A stretch of DNA of 64,000 nucleotides from Isoetes taiwanensis (GCA_021234155.1 JAJEKV010000044.1:9766777-9830776), one strand, 5' to 3'. Shown: positions 12,901-24,159, counted from the stretch's first letter. Numbers and translations are program-made. Notes: a model not told the origin generated them from the sequence alone.

Positions 12901-14830
12901 TATGGATACTTCCTTTTCTTCCTCTTTTAATTGCAGGATTTCGACATACTTGCGATAAAGGGCTTCGGCTCAAGGACATGCTCAAGCGCGCGAGGCCTCA
13001 AAGAAATTATGACTTTGGTGAAACCATCGTCTTCCTCGTTGGAACTTCGGCGATTGTTCGAGCTAAAGGGAGCTGAAATTCTGTGATCGGCGTGTATGCT
13101 GCATTGCAAAAAAGAGAGAGAAATACTATGAGGACCTCACCCGATCACGTTGGGACTGCCATTGTACATGGTATTCTTGTGGGGGATGGTATCATAAGCA
13201 TGGAAGTAATCGTCAAGGCGATTGTCCTCCGAAGACACATTGCAAAACAATGTTTGTCCGGGGCTAAACATACCGCTTTCTAATCACGGAAGTAGAGGTA
13301 AATTGATTGCGCACGCGTGCTTCATTTTACGTGATTGGTCATTGAAATTAGTATTTACAATCGAGGTTGTCTTAAATTTACTTTCGAATCGTTGTTTGAT
13401 AGATATTTTGCATTTTCTTGTCATTTACATTCTTTGGACATTTATCAATAGGAGAAGGTCATCTTCAGCGAGGTGTATGACATGATTTGAATGGGGAAGT
13501 CCTTGCAGAGCAGGGGGAGGCGGAAGGTAGAGCAGCGTAGTTCAATGCAAACTTTGTGTGAATGCGCTCATTTTAACATGTTCTCTTTACGCCGAGGGCA
13601 AAGGAGGCTAAGTGCTGGTTTTATGGCGGGCATCAGTGGAGAACAAGCCGTGCAATCCCTGTGGTAGGTACCTTGCACATTCAGAACTTGTTTTGTTTCG
13701 TTTTCCAAATCGAAAGGGCGTCAGGAGGCTCTAGCGGTGGCGTGAAGGTTGTAGCAGCGAAATTCCGTCAACGCCACTACTTCAAGTGGACATTCTGAAC
13801 CACGACCTGCGGGTTGAAGTTTGGATGGAAATTTGGGAGGATTGGCAAGAAGGCACGCAACTAGGTCAACTCCACATGAACAACATCTTGGTAGCGACAA
13901 AGGAGGACGAAATTGCTGGAGGGCGTAAGTTGTAAATTAGTGCTTCGTTATAATGCGTTTTGTTGCAACATTATTTTCTAATGCCTCGCGATGACAGGAT
14001 GGCGATGACAAGTTCCACAAAGGGGACAACATCATTCTTATGAATGAAGATGGAGAAGATTAGAAGCGAGAGTCAAGTCACGAGGGGAGTTAGAGATACT
14101 TATCAAGGGGTCCGCGGATAAAGCGTAACGATATCATCAAAAGCGATGGTTGCCTATCCTCCAAAGCATATACACAGTCTCCCAAATTGGTACGTCCTTT
14201 CTAGTTAAACTAGGTCGCTAATAGTGTTTAAACATGAATTTTTAATGGGAGCTCTAGGTTAAGATGCTTGTTTCTAGCGATCATGATTTTAATTCTAGCT
14301 TTTGTTATGGACTGTTGCAAAGGTAATCGGCTTTAATACTTTCTTCACAGCGCTAAATGGACGAAGATGAGGAAGAGCACGATATCCCGGGCCTATCATC
14401 TTCAAAAACATGGAAGAATAAGTCAAAGCGAGTCCCATGATTTAAGAAATCTTGCCCGGTTTGTCCTTCAAGATAGGCGCCTTTATCGCCAACGGGATCA
14501 TGTCCGTAAGGAGAAGCATGATGGCAAGTTCCACCTGAAAAAACATCAAGATAGGCGAGCTCATACCGCGAGTTAGTGGAGCAATGCTTGAGTTGCGTGT
14601 CTTTCGTTAGGGCGATGCATGGGATGGCGACAAATTTGGACAGCCCGGCTTCTCCTTATGTAGCTTTTATATACACCGTTCTCGATTTAGCTTTCATCAC
14701 CGATCACAATACTCTTCGAACTAGTGATTAAGCACATAATCTTATGTGACATGCTACTTCTTTGTTTTTTGAACTTCTAAACCTTTGCTTGACTTAGTTT
14801 TCGATCTTCTAAGATCTATAAGCGATCTTT
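12901..14830 (+). other. Exon-like fragments of an unidentified gene
   Basis: Several stretches look like short exons. A cag acceptor near 12,936 is followed by an open frame containing LKDMLKRARPQRNYDFGE, which stops near 13,066. Further on, 13,762-13,935 is open and contains LLQVDILNHDLRVEVWMEIW, ending at a possible gtaagt donor. After a cgatgacag acceptor near 13,998 comes another short open piece (DGDDKFHKGDN) ending in a stop. Together they suggest a decayed multi-exon gene or a gene fragment carried by a transposon. I do not recognise the family and cannot order the pieces into one protein. Confidence 0.3.
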
Positions 14831-14918
14831 GGATAATATATGCTTTGAATTTATAGGTTCGGATAATAGATGCTTTGAATTATGTAACATTCGGATAATA
14901 GATGCTTTGAATTATATA
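14831..14918. repeat. Short tandem repeat, 30-32 bp x 3
   Basis: Three adjacent copies of ggataatagatgctttgaat followed by 10-12 variable AT-rich bases begin at 14,831, 14,861 and 14,893. The copies are nearly identical at their left halves, so the expansion is fairly recent. Confidence 0.85.
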
Positions 14919-16500
14919 TCGCTCTGTCCCAAATATCTGTCAAGGTCATTTTGAACTTCAAACTGGTAACCAAACGAGAAAAATCTCGTTTAACTTAAAA
15001 ATTCGTTGAGTATTATTACTCTGTTTTTGTATAGTGCAGCAAGTAGCCATCCATATTAGGCTTACTTGTTGGCATAGCGGCCGTGACAAACATTTGGACG
15101 GAAATAAGACCGGGTAATGAGGACTTCATCCTTGCTTTAGAAATCTACAAAAAATCTGCTTACTTTTGTTATTGACCATTGCTATTTACTAGGGCACCTT
15201 TCGATTGTGAAGGAATTTCTTGACTAGGTACGGACAAAACATTTTCCTCCCAGCTTCTTCTATTGGTATTTTATCGCTTTATGGTTTTATAGTTCTCTAC
15301 CATGTCTCAAGTTATCAAGTTTAATGAAGTTTATTGGATTATAGGCTGCGGGGATGGCGTCTGCGATGCCGGTTCGCAAATGTTCTCATTTGTAGAGTTG
15401 GCGGCCAAGATGCAAGTTGAGCGACCAAGTCTACATTGAGAAAACTTGCGAATTGGGATTCTCCGCCATCCTGCAACTATAATCCAAAGATAACATTAAT
15501 TGTTGCGGAGGAACGTCCTCATACATGTTCGATTGCGGCAAGTGAAATCTTTTTGTTTCTCATAGCGGTGTTCATCAAGCCAATTAAAATTTTAGTTTAC
15601 ATTTATATGCACTCTCAAATTGCTTAAATGTGGTGCAATTTCATCCGGGAACAATCATGGATACGGTCCATTTGTATGTCATCCCCAAAACTATGAGTTG
15701 ACCATCACGGGTTATTGTAAGTGATATGCTTTTAATTATAAAATCTGACGACAATAGATATGATTAATGTGCACATGAACCTGCGAGGGAACAACCGCAC
15801 CAGCATACTCACGTTGTTTTAATGGATGACATCGGTTCGGACATTGATGCTAGAGCATTGACATGTAATACAGTGCGCATGAGATTATACGGGCTGATTT
15901 TTGAGAGCCATGAGTTAATAGTTTCCCATTCTAAGGGCATGCTTAGGCCACAACTCACGATCCAAAAGGGTTATGTGCACTTGATCATTTAGTTTTGTAT
16001 TAGCGGTGGGAAGAAAAAATAAGCTTCGTGAATTATGTGTATCGCGCCTTACGCCACTAAAGGCCAATATTCACGGATATGGCCGGCCTACCCGGAATCT
16101 GCATCTTCACTTTGGAGGTAGGCGGAACACCGTGTCCAGTCGGATCAAGCCGCATGAGAAGATGCTCTCAAGTGTCTCTTTTGGTAATGCTCTATCGGCA
16201 CAAGACAATCATAATGTAAATTATGGGGGGTTGTGCTCTATGCATCTTGTGTTCACTTTTCGTTTCCATAATATAAAAGATTTGTTCATATTGTCTCTTC
16301 TTGTAATTAAGAATGTATGATAGAATATATGTTTTAGGAGGCGAGACAACAAATTAAAATCTTTGCACCAAGAAATATGCAACAATATCTAAAAAGTGAG
16401 AAGAATACAATACTAAGAAACACGTGTAGAAGAAAAGAAAAACATTAGACCTTTCACACAGAAACTGTGAGAAACATCACATACTTTAAATAGAAACCCT
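14919..16500. other. No recognisable gene
   Basis: Mostly AT-rich. An open plus-strand patch at about 15,820-15,990 translates to a peptide containing MDDIGSDIDARAL, with no recognised family. Near 14,930 the sequence cgctctgtcccaaatatctg resembles the start of a Stowaway-type MITE, but no matching inverted end was found. Confidence 0.4.
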
Positions 16501-16509
16501 TGAAACCAC

Positions 16510-16940
16510 AATGCTTTTTAGATGTTTCTCCACCTATTGCTTTTCTAAATGTTACATGTCTAAATGCATAAAACAACCAAACAGGATTCTTTTGGACTGT
16601 TTGGAAAGCCATATAGCAACGTGTTTCTTCTCAAATAAAATTGTTTCTCTACACATTGAGTTCACAAAAATGACATGTCTCAAATGCCTAAAAGAACAAT
16701 ATTCAACTCTATAGTTTTCTTTTGGGTGTTGTAAATTGGTCCAAAAAGTATAGAACAACATGTTTAATTTAGATATAGCAATGCATACAAAATTGTTCCT
16801 CTACATATTGAGTTACTAAAAAGTACACGTCTCAAATGCCTAAAACAACAATATACAACCCTATAATTTTTTTTTGGCTATTGTAAATTGGCTCAAAAAA
16901 TATAGAACAACTAGTGTACTTTGGAGATAACAATACATGG
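16510..16940. repeat. Tandem repeat, about 150-bp unit, three diverged copies
   Basis: Three consecutive related units start near 16,513, 16,641 and 16,793. Shared phrases in order are tgtttctctacacattgag, acatgtctcaaatgcctaaaa, aacaatattcaac, cttttgg, gtaaattgg and tatagaacaac. Copies two and three are clearly alike, with an offset of about 152 bp, and the first is more diverged. The unit size and AT content are satellite-like, but only these copies are visible here. Confidence 0.75.
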
Positions 16941-17340
16941 TTTATGCAAAAAGTGGTGTTTTTTCCTTCTCCTACATGTGGCTATTTCTTTAGTCTTTTT
17001 ATTTATAGTGTTGATATTAAATTGGTCCACATGTATAAATGCTTAAACCTACATCTGTTATTTTGAAGACAAACAACACCTAGAACCTCATAAAACCACA
17101 TTACATAAAAACAACATTATGGATAAAAAGTAGCAAAAACAATAGTCAAGAAAAAAGACATGTTAGAAAAAAAAATATTTCAATTTTCCCCGTGTAGACC
17201 TTTTCTTCAAAAAACCAACGTCCCTTTGTGCAAATCCGGATAACGGCCACGTGGTCTTTAGGACCATTTTGTTGTTTTTTGGCATAAAAACATTCCAGGT
17301 ATACAAAAAAAACAACTGTGGACCAAAAATCGGGGTCAGT
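16941..17340. other. AT-rich spacer, no feature seen
   Basis: AT-rich sequence with A- and T-runs between the tandem repeat and the coiled-coil/RING relic. A caggtatac at about 17,296 could be part of an exon border of the downstream gene, but nothing firm can be said. Confidence 0.4.
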
Positions 17341-17356
17341 GTGGGTGACCAAAGGG

Positions 17357-18042
17357 GCAGATCTCAAGCTCAGTTAGAAAATGAAAGAAGTCGAAATCTT
17401 ACTCTGTCAGAGGAGAACTTGCGCTTAAAAGACCGTGCGAATGCTCATGACAAGATGGCTGGGGAATTAGGGGACACGAAGAATCAGCTTGCATCTTTGG
17501 GTAGACAATGAGCATATGCGCGGTTTGATCAGAGCTTTAGATTCTGATCCCCTTAGAGTCTCGAAGGAGCAGGGTATTGTATACCTCCCTCCCGAATACC
17601 TACATATGAGAGCCAGTAGGAATATATAAAGAATGGGGACTATAGACATTGTGCAAGTTGTGGGGATAGTTTGACTCAAGTTGGTTGGTATGCCTTGGGA
17701 TGTGGACATCATCTGCATTTAAAATGTTTGTTGGATTGGATGCTGGGCAGGTAGGTTTCGTCCAGCAGAAGATGGATATATTATACTGGAGCGTCAATAT
17801 GTCGTGCTTAACATACAATCGCGCATGCCCCTCCTGCCACCTCTGGTTGCTCACAGGAGGGACGAAAACATACATGCATTCCAAAGCCAACATGAGATGG
17901 ACCTTTGAAGGGGGTAAAAGAACCGCGCGAAGGTGAGGATGTGCCAGATATTAACCAGTACTTGCCTCCTGCTCTTGGGCCACAGGGTGATTGGGTGAAC
18001 CCTGGAGTAGACATGGGGGTGGAGGACTTCCTTTATTCGTGA
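17357..18042 (+). pseudogene. Broken coiled-coil plus RING-type zinc-finger gene
   Basis: A coding region broken by at least three small frame changes and a stop. From 17,362 to 17,508 a Glu/Leu-rich frame (NERSRNLTLSEENLRLKDRA) looks like a coiled coil. The next frame, about 17,500-17,630, contains LPPEYLHMRA. Then 17,641-17,752 encodes CASCG, eleven residues on GCGHHLHLKC, then LLDWMLGR. This gives six ligands spaced C-x2-C-x12-C-x1-H-x2-H-x2-C, the first part of a RING-H2 finger. The final CPxC pair is uncertain: CPSC occurs at about 17,827 but in a different frame from the better-looking continuation (PAEDGYIILERQYVVLN). A last frame, including DINQYLPPALGPQGDWV, ends at a stop at 18,040-18,042. 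RING proteins are commonly ubiquitin ligases; here the gene is probably dead or misassembled. Confidence 0.55.
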
Positions 18043-18044
18043 AC

Positions 18045-19700
18045 TTCCAATACACTTCTATCTATATTATTTTTTTGATATTTTTCCGTGAGATCAGATG
18101 CACATGAACCCACGTGATTTGACGAGGATTTGTTTGACTTAATAGAATTTTGGTCGTTGCATTGCCACATTGAGCTGTGTATTAGTTAAGTAAAAGAGTA
18201 AATCAAAACATCTGGACATGCAATGTCTTTGACATCTGGACTTCTAGTCAGACCTTCTTTCCTCTGAAATCATAGTAGATAAAACCATGGTGACCACTGA
18301 AAAGAAGGGAGTGATGTAGAGGGACAGATGCCATTGGGATTATTGGACCAACTGCCATCTCTTTCACCTCGGCTTAGTCTTTTTTTTGTTTGTTCTGTTT
18401 GATGTATCTAAAGTGCCCCCTAGGATGAGTTCACTCACTCGTTTTAGGTGGCACTTTAGATTAGTCAAATAGGAAAATCGAAAAAGGGAGTAAGCTTGGA
18501 GTGCAACCATGGCTTAGTCTTTGTCCACTCCACACCCTTTCGAATGGCTGTCAACTAACTAGGCTTGTATTCTCGATGGCAAACAGTATAGATTTCCCCG
18601 AATTCTTGTTACCTCCTTTAGAAAGAGCGAACTTTGCTCTCGCTCTCTTTTGGCGACTCTTTGTCTCAATATAGCTTAGTTATTTTGCTAGGTTAATTAC
18701 ACAAAGAGGCTCTAAATGGGAGGTGGAGCAAAACTCGTTCTTTCTAGACGTGGAAGTTCTCATATGCAAGTTGCTATAACGTTAGAGGTGAGAGCGTACC
18801 CTAATTTCAAGCCAAAGTGGTACCTTAGCTTTGTCCATCCGTATAGCGGCTGTTAAACGTCAAATCATGGAATATCCTAACTCCTACTATTTGATGGAGA
18901 ACCTCGAGCAGCAATGTGACTTGAAGTTAGAGGACGTTTCCCTTTCGGCGTCGTGGTAGATTGTACAAGGACAGAGGTAGCAAGATTTTTAAGTACTCTA
19001 TTTTATTGTGGCCATTGATGATACAACCTAGTGGTTGCTTGTGATTCTGTGGCTTCAAGTTCATGAGACGATGGTGAGACGAGCCACTAAAAATAAGGAA
19101 GGGACTAACATAGAGGGACAGATGCCATTGGGGTTAGTGGCCCAAGCGTGGAAGGGTTCATCAAAATTCATGTGGTTGATGAGTAAAAGCATCAAGACTT
19201 CTCAATCTTTCTTTCCCCGCCTCTTTGGGCAATGTAGCTTAGTTTACATTCTAAGTTCCATTGTTCAAAGAGGCGTGAAAGCAAGATTTGGGAATGCGCG
19301 ATGCTTTCATTCTGATGTTCTTTGATGCAGCTGATGGTTCTTGCCATGCTATACGCCACTTATGTATGGACAATACAGTTGATCATGGGCCTTGTGAACC
19401 TTCTTTAACCACTTCATCCTCTAGATTGACCCGTAATTGTTTAAGATTACTTTGGAGCAAGATTCTGTAACACGCGAAGGGAGTCCCAAGTACATGAAAC
19501 GACAAGAACTGATATACATGAAACATGGAACACGGTAACAATTTGTTAAAACGCCAAAAACTTATAACAAAAAACTTTACTTCTTTATTAATAGTGCTAG
19601 AACGGTTACAGGGCAGCACCATCTTCATCAGTTTCATCGTCCGGAGTTCCATCCTATTCTGCCTGCTGGCCTAGGTTGAACCTCCTATGGCCCTTTCCCT
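18045..19700. other. No recognisable gene; one spaced duplication
   Basis: No protein family is recognised. The phrase agagggacagatgccattgg occurs at about 18,319 and again at about 19,111, with related flanking sequence (a gaagggag-like phrase before, cctc...tttgggcaa/tagcttagtt after). This suggests two diverged copies of a segment about 0.8 kb long. Open frames at 19,035-19,470 have no familiar motif. Confidence 0.45.
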
Positions 19701-19748
19701 TACTACAACGTCCTCGAGATGTGTTTCTTCTGACACGTTGTCTGTTTG

Positions 19749-21152
19749 TTAGGGTAATTGGCATTGGCGAGTCTGTGGATCACGTACAGTTAAGTCCTCA
19801 AACGGAACTTCGATATTACTTGGACCTGGCCTTTCTGTATCAGACTCCTCCTCAGTATCTTTGCTATCGTCTGATTCGTCCGAGAACATGTTTTGGTCTA
19901 AATCATCTTCAACATGGATAAAATGGGTACTCTGAATGTCTTCATCAACATGGTTAGCGGCATTTACTGCAAGTAGCTCATCCTCACTGTCTTCGAAGCT
20001 GTCCTCTTCCACTTCGAAATCTGCATCCATGAAAGAAAACTGTAGCTTATCGACTGTGGCTGCACCACTGTTGCGATCCAAGAGCCACCAGTTTGAGAAG
20101 TTATATATAAGTTTGTCAGCGTTCTTATGCAGCAGGCAATTTCGTGCAAGGACCTATAATGTATCAGTCACTTGTCCGTGGGCTTGCCACCATGCATATG
20201 ATTCCATATTGGGCTCCTTCTTATGACTCTCCAACATGTCGTGAAGCTCTTCATCTGCTCACCTTCCTCTCAAGTTTTTGTACTCAGTTAACTCGGCAAT
20301 GAAAAGCTTGTAGTCCGAGCTATTAGGATAGTACAGTTTTGTAACCTTCTTCAATGAACCCATAACTTCTTTATCTATATGTTGGTCCATATCATGGTTG
20401 TGCGGGTCTACGGCATGTGCGGCGCCATGAAGGTCATTGTACGACTTCTTCCATCGTACAATGAAGTCCTTGAGCAGTGCTGTGCGCTTGGCATTGTCAA
20501 AGAGCGCATTGGGCCCGTCACGTTCTAAGAATGATTAAATTGAGTGCCACCACCTCCAGACCTTACCAATGCTTGCCTTCGAAGAATCAAGGGTTTTGAT
20601 GGCATGACAAACAGGTGGCATGCACCTCACAACATTCTTTACATCTTTCCAATATATCTCCCGCCCAAGCATTTCTCGAAGGGCAGCAGCTTGCTGCCAG
20701 TGTTTGGATGCATTGTTGCCCTTTTGCCTCCTCTCCCATTCAAAGAAGTCTGTATGATTGAAGTTCGAGATAATCGGGTCACGACACCTAAGCACTCTTT
20801 CAAGACAAATGTAATTGGAACCAAATCGGGTCTGGCCAGGATTCATGAGTGCTAGGCCCTTCTGATGCAATGACTTGTATATGGCATAAATTTCCGGCTT
20901 TTTTGTGATGAACTTCACAAGACGACGCACTTTTTGAATGGGATCTTTGAACCAAGTGTGCTATGAGAAGCAATCCTTGAGCAATAAGTTTAGGCAATGG
21001 TATTGGCAGCTGGTGGCATGCAATCCTGGAAATTCGGACTCCAACAGTTCACCCGCTAACTTACAATTAGACTCGTTATCCATTACAACCTGAGATATTC
21101 TCTTCGGTCCAAAATTCTCTATCACAACCTGAAAAATCCAATCTCCTGTCAC
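19749..21152 (-). pseudogene. hAT-family transposase relic (DUF659-like part plus C-terminal part)
   Basis: One minus-strand frame runs from 21,152 to 19,749 without a frameshift but with in-frame stops at 20,961-20,963, 20,535-20,537, 20,259-20,261 and 20,154-20,156. The N-terminal part reads VVMDNESNCKLAGELLE followed by CQYHCLNLLLKD, typical of the DUF659/RNase H-like core of plant hAT transposases, where the D in DNxSNC and the CxxHxLNLxLxD stretch are conserved. Downstream pieces include LMNPGQTRFGSNYICLERVL and, near the end, ESYAWWQAHGQ, placed where the hAT dimerisation region starts. The tail is very acidic (EVEEDSFEDSEDEL). A BED finger and terminal inverted repeats were not found. 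The left end may be an intron acceptor (attag before GTGACAGG). Non-functional as written. Confidence 0.75.
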
Positions 21153-21199
21153 CTAATCAGTAGTCTCTTTTTTGTTTTTTGTTTTTTTTTTTTTAGGTA

Positions 21200-21745
21200 A
21201 GAAGTTATTGTATTGATCAGATAAGTAAAATTACAATACAAAGATCCCTCATGGATCAGATATAGTTACGTACAAAGGATCCCATTTGGATCAGAATATG
21301 TCTGTAACTAAAGTACACATGAGTATACAAAGTTCTACCATATTCAAAATGTTTTAGAACTTTCTAAATTTTTCTAGAAGCAAATCTAAAACAGAAAGTT
21401 TAAAAACTTTCTATTTTTAGATTGAGATGTTTATCCATGCATATCTAGAAACTCAAGACTGGCGTCGAAGAGCTTTCTAGAACACCCCTGAACTTTTTAG
21501 AACAATTCCACAATTTTTTGGAACATAGAACTTTCTAGAGCATTCTAGAACTTTCTAGTCAAGAACCAGAATGCCCATTCTCATGTGGATAGCCTTCTTA
21601 TATACTGGAAAAGGAGGCTCTTTTTTTGCATCTATGCATGTGGGATATTTGTGCATGCCCTAGATTCTAGAACAATCTTGAACATTCCAGAACTATTAGG
21701 GTTGGAAATTCTTAAGTATATATGAAACAAAAATTCTTTCAATGA
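21200..21745. repeat. TTCTAGAA-rich AT sequence
   Basis: Repeated phrases built on gaactttctag and ttctagaac are scattered from about 21,345 to 21,680, and again at about 22,418-22,490 beyond the first SINE-like element. Inverted TTC/GAA pairs resemble heat-shock elements (nTTCnnGAAn), but here they come from a local AT-rich repeat, so regulation is not claimed. A T-run lies at 21,183-21,194. Confidence 0.5.
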
Positions 21746-21750
21746 ATAAA

Positions 21751-22345
21751 GGCCTGGTCTAGTGGTTATAATGTGGGGCTTGGGGGGCAATGACCAGAGT
21801 TCAAATCCCCCAAACAACGTAAGACCTTTTAAAAGCTTCCCTTTAAGGCCCGAGCATGCAACATGGACCGCAGTATCTTGGATCCAATCAATGGCGGAGA
21901 TCGTGCCACATGGCATATATCGAAAGCAACGCCTAGGATCGCACCATGGACTGCAGTATCTTGGATCCAATCAATGGCGGAGATCACGCCACGTGGCATA
22001 TATCAAAACCAACGCCTAGGATCGCACCACGTGGCAGATCTCACAGCTCGACGATCAAGATCGACGTCGATGTCAGCCATAGGATCGTCCACCTCCCTGC
22101 CAAGTGGACGGTTAGATCGACACCAATACCTAGGATGCTGCACCGTGGCGGATCATGATTCGACAATCAAGATCAAAGATTCGATGTCGGCCCGTAGGAT
22201 CGTCCACCTCCTCGCCAAGTAGCGGCCGGAAAAATCAGCAGCGCACCACTCCATCCGGCGTCCCACGGTGCCGCGATAAAGCCTTCCACGGTCAGGATGG
22301 CCCGAAATATCGCAGCCTACTACTAATATATATACAAGAAAATTA
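21751..22345 (+). mobile_element. SINE-like element, tRNA-derived head, copy 1
   Basis: The left 70 bases are tRNA-like: ggtctagtggttata at 21,756-21,770 stands for the A box, and agttcaaatcc at 21,798-21,808 for the B box (consensus GGTTCGANTCC). The following ttttaaaagcttccctttaagg and the run of rggatc motifs match the second copy at 22,801. The body contains an 82-bp tandem duplication (units at 21,862 and 21,944, from catggac to cctaggatcgcac) and a further diverged duplication about 111 bp apart (22,048 and 22,159). It ends in an AT-rich tract, tactaatatatatacaag. A target duplication was not found, so the right end is approximate. Confidence 0.6.
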
Positions 22346-22800
22346 ATACGTCCTACGGCGCATTGTTCCAGTTTTAGCATGTCCCTATATTCCCTTTAAT
22401 TCTCCCGGATTCCCTTACATTCTAGAAATTTCTAGAACATTTTAGAACTTTCTGGAACATTTTGAAACTTTCAAAACATCCTAGAATATTATAGTCTATT
22501 TTATCTTAATTAGAATATTACCCTTAAGTATATTTGAAACATAAAGTATATTCCAGTTCTGTTTTCTGTCTTGAACTATTACAGACATCTGATTTGATCT
22601 GATCTTTTTTGTCTAGCTGGTACAACAAATTTTGAATATCTTGCTGTGCTATGCCTCTTTCAGTCCCTTCTTGGGACAAGTAAGCATTGCAAAGGTTTCT
22701 CCTTTTGCAATTGCTGTACATATTCATGTAACCTCTTTTGCATGTAATATCAACCTGCCTTAACCTCAAAAAAAAAAACATAAATTATTCATAGAATTAA
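22346..22800. other. Spacer between the two SINE-like elements
   Basis: AT-rich, with ttctagaa-type repeats at 22,418-22,490 like those upstream of the first element. A ten-base A-run at about 22,769 precedes the second element by about 20 bases. No gene was seen. Confidence 0.45.
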
Positions 22801-23225
22801 TGCTTGGTCTAGTGGTTAGAGTGGGGGGTTTGGGGGGTTGAGGACCAGGGTTCGAATCCCCCCAATAACATGAAAATTTTTAAAAGCCTTTCCTTAAGGA
22901 ACGAGCATTCAATATGAGCCTTAGGATCTTAAACTCGATCAACGATCAAGATCTCACCATATAAAAGCAATATGAGCCGTAGGATCTATTACATATAATT
23001 CCCAAAGTCACGTGGACCGTAGGATGTGTCCCCAAGCCACGTGAGCCGTCGGATCTCGGACCGACGGTCAGGATCAGATCAATCTGGACCGTAGGAGCAT
23101 GGTGCATATTATATATGTAAACTCCCATGCCATACGGGCGTGGGATGCGTCCCAAACCCCGTGAGCGTCGGATCTCGAGCGGGACGGATAGCCTTGAAAC
23201 ATAAGAACATATATAGATCAGATAC
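22801..23225 (+). mobile_element. SINE-like element, tRNA-derived head, copy 2
   Basis: The head contains tggtctagtggtt (22,805-22,817, A-box position) and a perfect pol III B box GGTTCGAATCC (22,849-22,859). It aligns with copy 1 through ttttaaaagcctttccttaagg and the start of the body, then carries repeated motifs of the form gccgtaggatc and ccgtcggatctcg. It ends near 23,225 after an AT-rich stretch. The head is not a folded functional tRNA: the anticodon region is a G-run. Confidence 0.65.
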
Positions 23226-23555
23226 AAGGTGTGTCATACCATTATGAATGCAATGAACATGGCCTGACATGCATGCAGTTGCATGAGTGGTCTGCGCCTA
23301 CCCAGAATACATTATGAATTGCTTGAAGCACTTTAAAATGGATTGATTGGTCTTTCTAATTTGCTGCATACTTTCACCGTTGGGAAGCTTGTTGGCTGAC
23401 CATAAGCTTGTTGGTTGACCGTAAGGATTTTAACATAACTTTCAAACACAAGCTCTATCTTTGCAGCAAGATTATCCGTTGGAAAGATAAAGGAAAGACC
23501 TGTGAATATTGCTAGGCATACCAAGGCATTGCTAGTAGTAGCTTTAAGAATGAAT
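23226..23555. other. Spacer with one arm of a duplicated segment
   Basis: No gene is recognised. From 23,515 to about 23,581 the sequence (ggcataccaaggcattgcta ... ctaattggccacagagtttg) is repeated with few changes at 24,349-24,415, 834 bp downstream. Confidence 0.5.
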
Positions 23556-24152
23556 CTAATTGGCCACAGAGTTTGGCTGCTCCTGTCTGCTAGCTCGGCA
23601 CTGCGACTCCTGGTCCTCTTGGAATTGTGGAGATGTCTGTACGTCCACCTCAACATGTTCCCTTTCCAATGTCTGCACTTCTTCTTCAACACAATGTTTC
23701 TTCTGTGGCTATAATTCTGTATCTGGTGTCTGTACTGAGGCATCACTTATGCCCATATACTGGGCTTTAGGGTCTGGAATGAAGGTATGTATTAACTGTA
23801 ATAAGTGTGTCCATCTCTCAATAGACACGATCATAGATGTGGCAGTCATTCCTCCCTCAGAATGAATGAGTCGTACATGGTCACGAAGTGTGGGCGGCAA
23901 ACACTGAACTTGCAGGTCTAGAGCACTTTGGAGATCCTCCCGATCTTGGAAGGTAAATGTACCAGGCCTGCTTGTGCCGATATGAAGAGGCCGCTGGGGA
24001 CCAAAAAGAGAAGATGGAAAATCCATTATTACACTGGAATTAGCTTGCCCCTGACCATGGAGCTGTATGCTAGACCGAGCACTTGTGGGACAAGGGACCT
24101 CCTGTGCAAACAATGATTCCTGAGTAGAGGCTTTTTCTTTTCCCTGGCCATC
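23556..24152 (-). pseudogene. Unidentified coding-like exon, minus strand
   Basis: A minus-strand frame is open from a possible acceptor (cattag before 24,152) down to a stop at 23,556-23,558, about 198 codons, with one in-frame stop at 23,709-23,711. Recognisable stretches are SSLFGPQRPLHIGTSRPGTF, PPTLRDHVRLIHSEGG and ERWTHLLQLIHTFIPDPKAQ, then an acidic Gln-rich tail with a recurring VQT motif (SVQTPD, EVQTLE, DVQTSP). I do not recognise the family. It lies 2.4 kb upstream of the hAT relic on the same strand and could be a separate gene fragment or an accessory ORF of that element; the SINE-like elements lie between them. Confidence 0.4.
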
Positions 24153-24159
24153 CTAATGA

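Noticed and set aside
14925-14965. Stowaway-type MITE terminus (ctctgtcccaaatatctgtc)
   Set aside because: No matching inverted end or TA duplication was found within a plausible distance.
17827-17860. CPSC as the last ligand pair of the RING finger
   Set aside because: It lies in a different frame from the better coding continuation and is unusually far from the sixth ligand; kept only as a possibility.
22801-22865. A tRNA gene
   Set aside because: A- and B-box-like sequences are present, but the anticodon arm is a G-run and the acceptor stem does not close; the SINE-like interpretation is better.
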